NCBI RefSeq assembly: GCF_022348185.1
Contig: NZ_JAKRFD010000002.1
Coordinates: forward strand, 1 to 64,000
Length of the DNA stretch: 64,000 nt
Origin: Epibacterium sp. Ofav1-8
Lineage (GTDB): Bacteria > Pseudomonadota > Alphaproteobacteria > Rhodobacterales > Rhodobacteraceae
Reading direction: 5' to 3'
The notes under the pieces are model-generated. The model was not told the DNA's origin. It did not search any database and worked only from the letters and a program-made list of their open reading frames with translations. Every line of letters starts with the position of its first letter. The first letter of the stretch is position 1. A program made the translations under genes and the position numbers. This document shows, piece after piece, positions 18,859 to 26,283 of the stretch.

Positions 18859-19104
18859 TTACCCGCCGTCCGTGACAACGAACCGGTGGAGGATGCGGCG
18901 CACGATGGGCGCGACGACCAGCACGGTGGGAAAGGCAATGGCCCAGGAGGGCAGCCAGGCGGAGAGCCAACGCGGTACAAAATCGGCTGCAAAGCCGATG
19001 GCCAGGAATGTCGCCACGGCAGATATCAGCAGCGACATGAAGCAGGACAGAAGAAAGCCAAAAGCAATATGCTCAAGCTTGCGTGGAATGAACGCGCGTA
19101 TCAT
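18859..19104 (-). CDS. DUF2798 two-helix membrane protein
   Basis: An 81-residue protein with two hydrophobic helices ('IAFGFLLSCFMSLLISAVAT' and 'WLPSWAIAFPTVLVVAPIV') and the N-terminal 'PRKLEHI' typical of DUF2798. Function is unknown for the family. It follows the SulP transporter gene on the same strand after 56 nt and may be co-transcribed with it. No signal peptide cleavage site is evident. Confidence 0.75.
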   Translation of the reverse strand: MIRAFIPRKLEHIAFGFLLSCFMSLLISAVATFLAIGFAADFVPRWLSAWLPSWAIAFPTVLVVAPIVRRILHRFVVTDGG

Positions 19105-19160
19105 GGAACCTCTGCATGGGTTTGACAGGGGGAACGGCGGTTGTGGACATGCAGCTTGGT

Positions 19161-20894
19161 CTATTCGGCTGCGGCGCGCGTGTCATCTGTAAGGGCGGTC
19201 CATGCATCGTTTTGTGACAGGAAGATCCGGCCGTTCAGATCATCGATCAGATGCGACCGTTTCAGCCGATCCATCACCGGGCCTTTGACCTCGGACAGAT
19301 GGAGGCCGACACCCATATCCCTGAGCCGGGCGTTCACCGCTTCAAGGCTTTCGAGGGCGGAATAGTCGACCTCATTCACCGCTGAGAACATCAAGACGAC
19401 ATGCGCGATGCTGCATCCTTCGGTGACGCGGGACTGGACAAGATCCTCCAGAAAACGCGCGTTGACGAAATAGAGGCTTTCGTCGATCCGCAGGCTGAGC
19501 ACGCGAGGGTCGGTTTCCACGTCATGGCGCAGCACGTTGCGAAAATGCTCGCTGCCGGGGACGCGGCCGACCTCGGCCACATGGGGCCGCGAGGTTTTGT
19601 AGAGATGCAGCAGGACGGACAGGATGACCCCGGCTGCGACGCCAACCTCGACGCCGAGCGTGAGGGTCAGCACGATGGTTGCGGCAACGGCGGTAAAATC
19701 CGCGCGGCTGTAGGTCCAGGTTTTTTGCAGGATCGACAGATCGATCAGCGACAGCACCGCCACGATAATGGTCGCAGCGAGGGCAGCGTTTGGCAAATAG
19801 TAGACCAGGGGCGTCAGCGCGACGGCTGCAATCGCCAGGCCAAGGGCGGTGAAGGCCCCGGCGGCCGGGGTTTCCGCGCCGGCGTCAAAGTTCACGACGG
19901 AGCGCGCAAAGCCACCGGTGACGGGATAACCGCCGGTGAAGGCCGCCCCGAGGTTGGCGGCGCCCAGGCCGATCAGCTCCTGATCCGGGTCGATCCGCTG
20001 ACGTTTCTTGGCGGCAAGTGTCTGGGCGACCGATACGGATTCGACAAACCCGATGATCGAGATCAGGATTGCGGGCACCAGGAGCGCCTGCAAAAGCTCG
20101 GCGGAAAACCCCGGACGTGTCAGCGGCGGCAGGCTTTGCGGGACGGCGCCCACGATCTTGACGCCGTGGCCGGCGAGATCGAGCGCCCAGACCACGACCG
20201 TGGTGCCGACAACGGCGGCGACTGGCCCGGCCTTGGCTGCAATCTCGGTGACCAGCGTCGCAGCCCCAAGCCGTTTAAGCGTCGGTTTCAGGCCCGTGCG
20301 GACCCAGAACAGGAATGCGGTCGCCGTGACGCCGATGGCCAGCGTGATCCAGTTGATCTCATGCAGCTGCGTCGAGAGCGCCACCAGTATGTCCGGCAGC
20401 GTATGCCCATGGGCCGGGACGCCCAGGATATGCTTCAGCTGGCTGGTTGCGATAAGAATGCCCGAGGCGGTGATGAAACCAGCGATCACAGGGTGGCTGA
20501 GAAAATTGGCAAGAAACCCCAGCCGGAACACCCCCATAAGGACCAGAAAACCGCCCGACAGGAACGCAAGCGTCAGCGCCGCGATCGCGTAGCCCGCGGT
20601 GCCTTGCTCTGCAACCTGACCGATGGCCGAGGCGGTCAACAGCGAAACCACCGCGACCGGGCCGACGGCCAGCGCACGGCTGGTCCCGAAGAGCGCGTAG
20701 AGCATGATCGGCGCGATCGAGGCATAGATCCCGGCCTCTGGCGGCAGACCTGCCAGAAGGGCATAGGCAAGGCTTTGCGGGATCAGCATGATCGTGACGA
20801 TCAATGCGGCGATCATATCGTTGGAAAACGCCTTGCGGTCGTAAGTGCGCCCCCAGTCGAGGACCGGCAGGTAGCGGCGTAGAAGTCGGGTCAT
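19161..20894 (-). CDS. SulP-family anion (sulfate) transporter with STAS domain
   Basis: A 577-residue inner-membrane protein starting at MTRLLRRYL. The SulP signature 'MLIPQSLAYALLAGLPPEAG' lies near the N-terminus, followed by about 11-12 hydrophobic helices. A C-terminal STAS domain is present ('VVLMFSAVNEVDYSALESLE', roughly residues 450-560). SulP proteins move sulfate, bicarbonate or other anions. Its place at the end of a sulfide-oxidation gene set suggests export or exchange of the sulfate or sulfite produced. The substrate is inferred from context. A gap of about 105 nt separates it from the SQR gene. Confidence 0.85.
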   Translation of the reverse strand: MTRLLRRYLPVLDWGRTYDRKAFSNDMIAALIVTIMLIPQSLAYALLAGLPPEAGIYASIAPIMLYALFGTSRALAVGPVAVVSLLTASAIGQVAEQGTAGYAIAALTLAFLSGGFLVLMGVFRLGFLANFLSHPVIAGFITASGILIATSQLKHILGVPAHGHTLPDILVALSTQLHEINWITLAIGVTATAFLFWVRTGLKPTLKRLGAATLVTEIAAKAGPVAAVVGTTVVVWALDLAGHGVKIVGAVPQSLPPLTRPGFSAELLQALLVPAILISIIGFVESVSVAQTLAAKKRQRIDPDQELIGLGAANLGAAFTGGYPVTGGFARSVVNFDAGAETPAAGAFTALGLAIAAVALTPLVYYLPNAALAATIIVAVLSLIDLSILQKTWTYSRADFTAVAATIVLTLTLGVEVGVAAGVILSVLLHLYKTSRPHVAEVGRVPGSEHFRNVLRHDVETDPRVLSLRIDESLYFVNARFLEDLVQSRVTEGCSIAHVVLMFSAVNEVDYSALESLEAVNARLRDMGVGLHLSEVKGPVMDRLKRSHLIDDLNGRIFLSQNDAWTALTDDTRAAAE

Positions 20895-20999
20895 GTTCTT
20901 GTCCAGAAAACAGGGCAGGGGGCTGATCTGTGCACGCAGGCGCCCCGCGCCGGGCGCGCGCATCCGGGTGGCGATGCGCGCGGGTCAGGTCTTGGTGTC

Positions 21000-22679
21000 T
21001 CAGTCCGTTGCGGGGTTGAGCTTTTCAGGCTTGGCCATCCATTCCTTGCCCTTCAGCATGGCCTTCCAATAGATCGGCGGCAGCATCTTTTCCTTCAGGA
21101 ACCAGGCCAATCGCGTCGGCTGTGTGCCGTCCAGCAGCACCGAGGGGAAGCTGGGTTTGAGCACGCCGCCATAGCCGAACTCCGCCAGCACGATCTTGCC
21201 GCGCTCGACGGTCAGCGGGCAGGATCCGTAGCCGTCATATGCGGCGGTGGGGGACCGCCCGGCAATATCGGCGACGATGTTTTCCGCGACTGTTGGCGCT
21301 TGTTTGCGCGCGGCCGCGGCGGTCTTGGCATTTGGGGCGTTCATGACATCGCCAAGCGACCAGATGTTGTCGAAACTCTTGTGGCGCAGCGTGGTCTGAT
21401 CCACATCCACCCAGCCCGCAGCATCGGCAAGCGGCGACACACGGATGAAATCCGGTGCGGTCTGCGGCGGGCAGACGTGCATCATGTCAAAATCGACCGT
21501 GACGGTTTCGGGGGTGGTGTCCGGTTTGGAGACCTTGAACGTCGCGGTCTTTGCAGGCCCATCCACGGCCACCAGATTGTGGAAGAAGTTCAGCGTCGCA
21601 TCGTATTTCTCGACGTATTTCTCCAGCGCCGGAACGTAGTCTTTGACACCAAACAGAACACCGCCGGCAGTCATGAACTGGATGTCGATATCCTTGAGCG
21701 CCCCGGTGCGGAACCAGGCATCGCCGGACAGATACATTGCCTTTTGCGGCGCTCCGGCACATTTGATCGGCATCGGCGGCTGGGTGAAAAGCGCGCGCCC
21801 TTCATTCAATCCCTGCACCAACTGCCAGGTGTAGGGCGCAAGGTCGTAGCGGTAATTCGAGGTCACGCCATTGCGACCAAGCGTGTCTTCGAGGCCTTCG
21901 ACCGCGTCCCAGTCCAGCTTCAGGCCGGGGCAGACGACCAGCCGGTCATATTTTACCACCCGGCACCCATCCAGGATGACCGCGTTGTTGTCCGGCTCGA
22001 ATGCGGCGACGGCGGACTTGATCCAGGCCACGCCGCGCGGGATGAGCGACCCCATGGTCTTGGCGGTTTCGCGGGCCTCGAAGATCCCGCCGCCGACCAT
22101 GGTCCAGCCGGGCTGGTAATAGTGAATCTCCGCAGGATCGATGATGGCGATCGACAGGTTCGACTGTCGCGACTGAAGGCTCGCGGCCACCGAGACGCCA
22201 CCGGCGCCGCCACCGACGATGACCACATCATATTTGGCGTCACCGGTGTCCGTCGGGGTCTTGCCGCCGTTGGCAATCCGCCTTGCAACCCCGTTCATGT
22301 CATAGCCCGCAGCCTTGGTCGCCGCGAGGATCTCCGGCATCGGGCGTTTCTTGCTCTCATGGAACGACCAGAGCGTCGCCGACCGCGTGCCGGTCCGGCA
22401 ATAGGCCAGAACCGGACGTGGCAGATCGGCAAGCGCGGTGCTGAACGCCGCCACATCCGCATCCTGCACCAGACCGGATTGCACAGGAACATAGGCCGCC
22501 TTGATCCCGACAAGATCCGCAGCCGCAGCGATTTCCGCAAAACTGGGCTGGTCTGCGCCTTCCCCGTCGGGGCGGTTGCAGATAATGGCGCGAAAGCCGG
22601 CCTCCTTGATGGCGGCGATATCTTCGACCGTGATCTGGGGGGTGACAGAGGTTTTGTCGCTGATTTTCCGGATGTCCAT
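21000..22679 (-). CDS. Rhodanese/PTP-like domain fused to sulfide:quinone oxidoreductase
   Basis: A 559-residue protein. Residues 1-125 form a DUF442/TIGR01244-type domain with the loop 'CRTGTRS' (C94), a sulfur-transferase or phosphatase-like active site. Residues 150-559 form a flavoprotein resembling mitochondrial-type SQR: FAD motif 'VVIVGGGAGG', redox Cys in 'PIKCAGAPQKAMYL' (C307), 'ADAAGWVDVD', and the C-terminal 'YDGYGSCPL'. It should oxidise sulfide or persulfide and pass electrons to quinone. The position of the second SQR cysteine (human 'GDCTNLP') reads 'GDVMNAP' here (V445). It lies 11 nt downstream of the persulfide dioxygenase gene. Confidence 0.85.
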   Translation of the reverse strand: MDIRKISDKTSVTPQITVEDIAAIKEAGFRAIICNRPDGEGADQPSFAEIAAAADLVGIKAAYVPVQSGLVQDADVAAFSTALADLPRPVLAYCRTGTRSATLWSFHESKKRPMPEILAATKAAGYDMNGVARRIANGGKTPTDTGDAKYDVVIVGGGAGGVSVAASLQSRQSNLSIAIIDPAEIHYYQPGWTMVGGGIFEARETAKTMGSLIPRGVAWIKSAVAAFEPDNNAVILDGCRVVKYDRLVVCPGLKLDWDAVEGLEDTLGRNGVTSNYRYDLAPYTWQLVQGLNEGRALFTQPPMPIKCAGAPQKAMYLSGDAWFRTGALKDIDIQFMTAGGVLFGVKDYVPALEKYVEKYDATLNFFHNLVAVDGPAKTATFKVSKPDTTPETVTVDFDMMHVCPPQTAPDFIRVSPLADAAGWVDVDQTTLRHKSFDNIWSLGDVMNAPNAKTAAAARKQAPTVAENIVADIAGRSPTAAYDGYGSCPLTVERGKIVLAEFGYGGVLKPSFPSVLLDGTQPTRLAWFLKEKMLPPIYWKAMLKGKEWMAKPEKLNPATD

Positions 22680-22690
22680 CGTCCCGCCCC

Positions 22691-23572
22691 TCAAAGCCCG
22701 TTCACGGGCACTTTGAGCATGGGGTTGCCGTCCTTGTCGGTCGGCACTTCGCCCGCGCGCATGTTCACTTGCAGCGAGGGGATGATCAGCCTTGGCATGG
22801 CCAATTGCGCATCCCGTTCGGTGCGGAACTTGACGAACTCCTCCTTCGTCTTGCCACCGCCGACGTGGATGTTGTGGGCTTTCTCTTCGCCCACCGTGGT
22901 TTCCCACTGGATGTCGCGACCGTTGGGGCCGTAGTCGTGGCACATGAACAGACGCGTCTCGTCCGGCAGGGCCAGGACCTTCTGGATGCTGTCATAGAGC
23001 TCGCTCGCGTCGCCACCGGGGAAGTCGGCACGGGCGGAGCCGCCATCCGGCATGAACAGCGTATCCCCCACAAAGGCGGCATCGCCCATCACATGCACCA
23101 TGCAGGCGGGCGTGTGGCCGGGCGTGTACATCGCAAAGGCCTGCATCTCGCCGATCTGATAGGTGTCGCCATCTTCGAACAGCGCGTCGAACTGGGACCC
23201 GTCACGCTGGAACTCGGTGCCTTCGTTGAAGACTTTGCCAAAGGTATCCTGGACCACCATGATCTTTGACCCGATGCCGATCTTGCCGCCCAGCCGGGAC
23301 TGGATGTACGGGGCCGCGCTCAGGTGGTCGGCGTGGACGTGGGTTTCGATGATCCACTCCAGTTTGAGGTTTCGGGCCTCGATCTGGCGGATCAGCTCAT
23401 CCGCGTGGTCGTAGGTGATCCGCCCGGCAGCATAGTCGATGTCCATGACGCTATCGACGATGGCACAGGCGGTCGATGACGGGTCTTTCACGATGTAGCT
23501 GATCGTGTTCGTGGCCTCATCAAAGAAGGCCTGCACCTCCGGCTTGATGTTCATGTTGACGGGGTAGGTCAT
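22691..23572 (-). CDS. blh: Persulfide dioxygenase-like metallo-beta-lactamase-fold protein (Blh/ETHE1 type)
   Basis: A 293-residue MBL-fold protein starting at MTYPVNMNIKPEV. The metal motif is 'ETHVHADHLSA' (HxHxDH), with later ligands in 'YTPGHTPACMVH', 'FVGDTLFMPD' and 'FMCHDYGPNG'. This pattern belongs to the ETHE1/Blh group, mononuclear-iron enzymes that oxidise glutathione persulfide to sulfite. The neighbours (SQR fusion downstream, YeeE/YedE upstream) fit a sulfide detoxification pathway in which SQR makes the persulfide and this enzyme removes it. The name blh follows the usual bacterial label. Confidence 0.85.
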   Translation of the reverse strand: MTYPVNMNIKPEVQAFFDEATNTISYIVKDPSSTACAIVDSVMDIDYAAGRITYDHADELIRQIEARNLKLEWIIETHVHADHLSAAPYIQSRLGGKIGIGSKIMVVQDTFGKVFNEGTEFQRDGSQFDALFEDGDTYQIGEMQAFAMYTPGHTPACMVHVMGDAAFVGDTLFMPDGGSARADFPGGDASELYDSIQKVLALPDETRLFMCHDYGPNGRDIQWETTVGEEKAHNIHVGGGKTKEEFVKFRTERDAQLAMPRLIIPSLQVNMRAGEVPTDKDGNPMLKVPVNGL

Positions 23573-23601
23573 GCTGTGTCCTCCGGTTGCGGGGTCAGGG
23601 G

Positions 23602-24030
23602 CTAGGGGGTTACGTGGCGCGGTTTGCGGCCAGCCAGGCGGCGCAGAAAGAAGCCGGCTGTGACCGACACCAGGAACAGGGCGACCTCCCAGCGACCGGT
23701 GCCAAGTGCAGGGATGGCGGCGCCCGGGCAGAACCCTGCGATGCCCCAGCCCACACCAAACAGGGCCGCGCCGCCGATCAGCCTGCTGTCGATACGCGTT
23801 GATGTCGGCACTTGAAAGCTCTGCCCAAAGAGCGGTTTGGACCGGCGCCAGACCCACCGGTAGCCGATGGATGTCACGATCAGCGCACCGCCCATGACGA
23901 ACATCAGGCTCGGGTCCCATGTCCCGGCAATGTCAAAGAAGTTCAGAACCTTGGCCGGGTCCATCATGCCGGAGATCGCAATCCCGGTGCCAAAGACAAG
24001 GCCGGTCAGAAGCGCAAACAGATGTTTCAT
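23602..24030 (-). CDS. YeeE/YedE half-transporter B (DUF6691-like)
   Basis: A 142-residue membrane protein with about four helices and the YeeE/YedE signature 'GVGWGIAGFCPGAAIPALG' containing the conserved Cys. YeeE (TsuA) imports thiosulfate through relayed Cys residues. Here the transporter is split over two genes, as in PmpA/PmpB pairs. It begins one base after the stop of the partner gene, so the two are coupled. It probably moves thiosulfate or another sulfane-sulfur compound. Confidence 0.8.
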   Translation of the reverse strand: MKHLFALLTGLVFGTGIAISGMMDPAKVLNFFDIAGTWDPSLMFVMGGALIVTSIGYRWVWRRSKPLFGQSFQVPTSTRIDSRLIGGAALFGVGWGIAGFCPGAAIPALGTGRWEVALFLVSVTAGFFLRRLAGRKPRHVTP

Positions 24031-24031
24031 C

Positions 24032-24463
24032 TCAACCTCCAAGGACGTGGCGGATCACAAAGACGGTGATGGCGGCGGTCGCCATGAAGGTCGGCACGGC
24101 CACCAGCGACCGGATCGACAGGCGCGACAGGCCGCAGACGCCGTGACCCGACGTGCAGCCGGAGCCGAGGCTGGCACCAAAGCCGACGATGACACCGCCG
24201 ATGATGATCATCATCGGGCTCACCGGCACCGTCAGCGCAGGCATCGCGCCTGTCACCGCAAAGATCAGCACCGGGGCGAGGATCATGCCCAGGATCACGG
24301 CGATGCGCCATGACATCTCCTGCCGGTTTTCGACGAGGACCGCGCCGGACAAGATTCCGGTTGCGCCAAAGATCCGTCCCAGGCCCAGCATCAGCAAGAC
24401 CGCGCCGAGACCGATGAGCAGACCGCCCCCGAGGGACGCGAAAGGTGTGAACACGGTTTCCAT
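24032..24463 (-). CDS. YeeE/YedE half-transporter A
   Basis: A 143-residue membrane protein with four to five helices, starting METVFTPFASLG. The conserved Cys-rich loop 'GCTSGHGVCGLSRLS' is the family's sulfur-relay motif. It is paired with the downstream half-transporter; together they would form one complete YeeE/YedE unit. It follows the DUF2892 gene after 4 nt and is controlled by the operator region at 24699-24751. Confidence 0.8.
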   Translation of the reverse strand: METVFTPFASLGGGLLIGLGAVLLMLGLGRIFGATGILSGAVLVENRQEMSWRIAVILGMILAPVLIFAVTGAMPALTVPVSPMMIIIGGVIVGFGASLGSGCTSGHGVCGLSRLSIRSLVAVPTFMATAAITVFVIRHVLGG

Positions 24464-24467
24464 CGCG

Positions 24468-24680
24468 TCAGGCCCGGCAGGTCTTGAAGCCAAAGATGGA
24501 ATAGATCGGGCACACGCGGATGGCGGCGACGATCAGCATCACACAGCCAACAAGCGCTGCGCCATATTTCAGAAGCCCCCCGTCAAATGCGGGCACCCCG
24601 CTCAGAAAGGCGAGATAGAGCAAGCCAACGCCAAGGGCTGCGCGAAGGAGGCGGTCAAGGGTGCCGACATTGGTGGTCAT
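24468..24680 (-). CDS. DUF2892 (YgaP-like) small membrane protein
   Basis: A 70-residue protein starting MTTNVGTLDRLLRAALG with two hydrophobic helices and ending 'VCPIYSIFGFKTCRA', as is typical for DUF2892. In YgaP this domain is fused to a rhodanese, and stand-alone copies are common in sulfur-oxidation loci. Its two C-terminal cysteines could take part in sulfane-sulfur handling, but that is inference. It is the first gene of the transporter/dioxygenase/SQR operon. Confidence 0.8.
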   Translation of the reverse strand: MTTNVGTLDRLLRAALGVGLLYLAFLSGVPAFDGGLLKYGAALVGCVMLIVAAIRVCPIYSIFGFKTCRA

Positions 24681-24698
24681 GGGGGTCTCCAATCCGAT

Positions 24699-24721
24699 AA
24701 CTTGGAGAACAGATATAAGTT
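24699..24721 (-). promoter_or_regulatory. 23-bp dyad operator, copy 2, before the DUF2892 operon
   Basis: Read on the minus strand it begins AACTTATAT and ends AAGTT, an imperfect inverted repeat ending 19 nt before the DUF2892 ATG. It agrees with the dyad at 25920-25942 at 17 of 23 positions, including the first nine. It is likely the binding site of the Rrf2-type regulator encoded by the neighbouring gene. Confidence 0.65.
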
Positions 24722-24736
24722 TGCGGTGCGCGCTTC

Positions 24737-24751
24737 AGTGACAATGTCACT
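24737..24751. promoter_or_regulatory. Perfect 15-bp palindrome, candidate Crp/Fnr-type site
   Basis: AGTGAC-AAT-GTCACT, with 6-bp arms and a 3-nt centre, lies between the stop of the Crp/Fnr gene and the DUF2892 operon. GTGAC/GTCAC half-sites are typical for this family, though the centre is shorter than in E. coli CRP sites. It could be the autogenous or operon target of the adjacent regulator, or a small transcript hairpin. Confidence 0.5.
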
Positions 24752-24772
24752 TAGCAGGCACAAAGTGGAACG

Positions 24773-25435
24773 CTACGCCGAAGCGGCAAGGGCGCGCAAA
24801 GCCGGTTTGTCCAGCAATTCTATGCGGCCACGCGACTGTGCGATCATCTCGCGTTTCTGGAAATCCTGCAGGATGCGACTGATGACTTCGCGCGCGGTGC
24901 CCAGCTCGCTCGCGAGATCCTGATGCGTGGCGGCGACCTCTTTGAAATCACCCGCCAGTGCAATGAGCCGTTCCGCCAGACGCACATCCATATGCCCAAA
25001 GGCGACATCATCCACGACGCGCAACAAGTCGATCAACCGCCGGGAGTAGGCGGCAAAGACAAACTTTCGAAATGCGTCTTCTTCCGCCACCAGCCGGTCA
25101 AAGTCCGGCTTGGGCAGAACGATGGCGGTGATGTCGGTCTCGGCGATGCCTTCGGCGTTGTAGGCCTCTTCGGCCAGCATGCAGGCGGTGGTCAGAACAC
25201 AGCTTTCGCCGGCATCCACGCGGTAGAGCACGATCTCCCGGCCGGTGTCAGAGCTTTGCGACACGCGGATGCGGCCCTCGTAGAGGAAAAACAGGCTGTC
25301 GGGGATGTTTGCCGGTCCAAAGACCTGCGCGCCCGCGGGGATTTGAATTGCGCGCGCAACCTTCTGCAACCGGTCCCGCACCGGGCGCGGCAAGGCCGCA
25401 GTGCCCTGAAAGCGCTCTGTCCAATCGGCGATCAT
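24773..25435 (-). CDS. Crp/Fnr-family transcription regulator
   Basis: A 220-residue protein with an N-terminal cNMP-like sensor fold (about 30-140) and a C-terminal winged helix with the recognition motif 'LGTAREVISRILQDFQKR'. The Fnr iron-sulfur Cys cluster is absent. Two cysteines, C79 and C85 in 'GESCVLTTACMLAEE', lie close enough to form a thiol or persulfide switch; that reading is inference. Its start overlaps the Rrf2 gene stop (ATGA), so both regulators come from one transcript. It probably controls the downstream sulfur operon. Confidence 0.85.
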   Translation of the reverse strand: MIADWTERFQGTAALPRPVRDRLQKVARAIQIPAGAQVFGPANIPDSLFFLYEGRIRVSQSSDTGREIVLYRVDAGESCVLTTACMLAEEAYNAEGIAETDITAIVLPKPDFDRLVAEEDAFRKFVFAAYSRRLIDLLRVVDDVAFGHMDVRLAERLIALAGDFKEVAATHQDLASELGTAREVISRILQDFQKREMIAQSRGRIELLDKPALRALAASA

Positions 25436-25902
25436 CGTGCTTTGCGCATCGGTGCGACGATGCCCTCCTCAAGCGGGGCGATACGCGCCAGCAGATCATC
25501 GCGGTTGGAGGCAATGTCGGCGAGTGTCAGATCGTCCAGAACCTCCATGAAGGCGCGCGCGGCCCGCTGCAGCGCCCGCGACAGTTTGCAAACCCCGATC
25601 AGCGGGCAGGTGTTGTGTTCGGGATTGAAACACTCCACCAGTTCGAGCGGGCCTTCTGTCAAGCGCACGACATCCCCGATCACGATGTCTTCGGCGGGTT
25701 GTCCCAGACGAAACCCACCATTGCGCCCGCGTTGTGTCACAACATACCCCGCAACGCCCAGTTCATGGACGATTTTGACGATATGCGGCCGCGCCAGCCC
25801 GTGTACGCGCACGACATCATCGACTCTGATCAGGTCCGGGGACTTCAGCGCCGCCAACTGCAAAGAACGCAGCGCGAAATTGGTGTAGGACGTCAGTTTC
25901 AT
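25432..25902 (-). CDS. Rrf2-family regulator, NsrR-like
   Basis: A 156-residue protein starting MKLTSYTNFALRSLQ. The winged helix-turn-helix contains 'RPHIVKIVHELGVAGYV' and the wing 'GRNGGFRLG'. Three cysteines, C91-x7-C99-x5-C105 in 'ECFNPEHNTCPLIGVCKL', match the iron-sulfur-ligating loop of NsrR-type regulators, which respond to nitric oxide or redox state. The sulfur gene context suggests it may sense sulfide or NO, but the signal is not readable. A 23-bp dyad 18 nt before its ATG is a likely autoregulatory site. Confidence 0.85.
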   Translation of the reverse strand: MKLTSYTNFALRSLQLAALKSPDLIRVDDVVRVHGLARPHIVKIVHELGVAGYVVTQRGRNGGFRLGQPAEDIVIGDVVRLTEGPLELVECFNPEHNTCPLIGVCKLSRALQRAARAFMEVLDDLTLADIASNRDDLLARIAPLEEGIVAPMRKAR

Positions 25903-25919
25903 CGCCTCTCCTCGCCCGA

Positions 25920-25942
25920 AACTTATATTTGCACTATATGTT
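25920..25942 (+). promoter_or_regulatory. 23-bp dyad operator, copy 1, before rrf2-crp
   Basis: An imperfect inverted repeat AACnTATA-N7-TATAnGTT, AT-rich in GC-rich surroundings, starting 18 nt before the Rrf2 ATG. The second copy precedes DUF2892. Its position would block the promoter or early transcription, fitting Rrf2-type autorepression. Confidence 0.65.
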
Positions 25943-26283
25943 ATTGCAAGATGGGTGGAACCGTCTTGTTGCTCTGTCCGTGCGGCGGCCGATGCCGGCT
26001 TGGACACCAAATCAGCCTGCGCTCCCCGGACAGCACGCGGATCGCCCTTGGAAACCGCCGCAAGGGGCGTGCTCGACGCCATGCGGATCCAAGCTGCAGC
26101 GCCGTGTCGGCGGAAATACGCGGCTTGGGGCAGGGGCAGGGTCCGGCGTCGACATCGGGCTTGGCAGCGCCTCCGTGGTGCCCATAGGATAGTGTTGTCC
26201 GGCACCCGTTGCGGCGCCTTTTGGGGCGGTGTGACAAAGTGGTGCCGGGCAAAAACCGATGACGTTGGCGTGGGTTACACGAT
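25943..26283. other. Intergenic stretch between the sulfur locus and the DUF4123 gene
   Basis: GC-rich with no convincing gene. A long minus-strand frame continues upstream of the Rrf2 start, but it is Arg/Ala-rich and lacks a ribosome site. The promoters of the leftward regulators and the rightward DUF4123 gene must lie here. No clear boxes were identified. Confidence 0.4.

Noticed and set aside
19401-20882. 493-codon plus-strand frame opposite the SulP gene
   Set aside because: Antisense shadow; Gly/Asp/Arg-rich with no domain.
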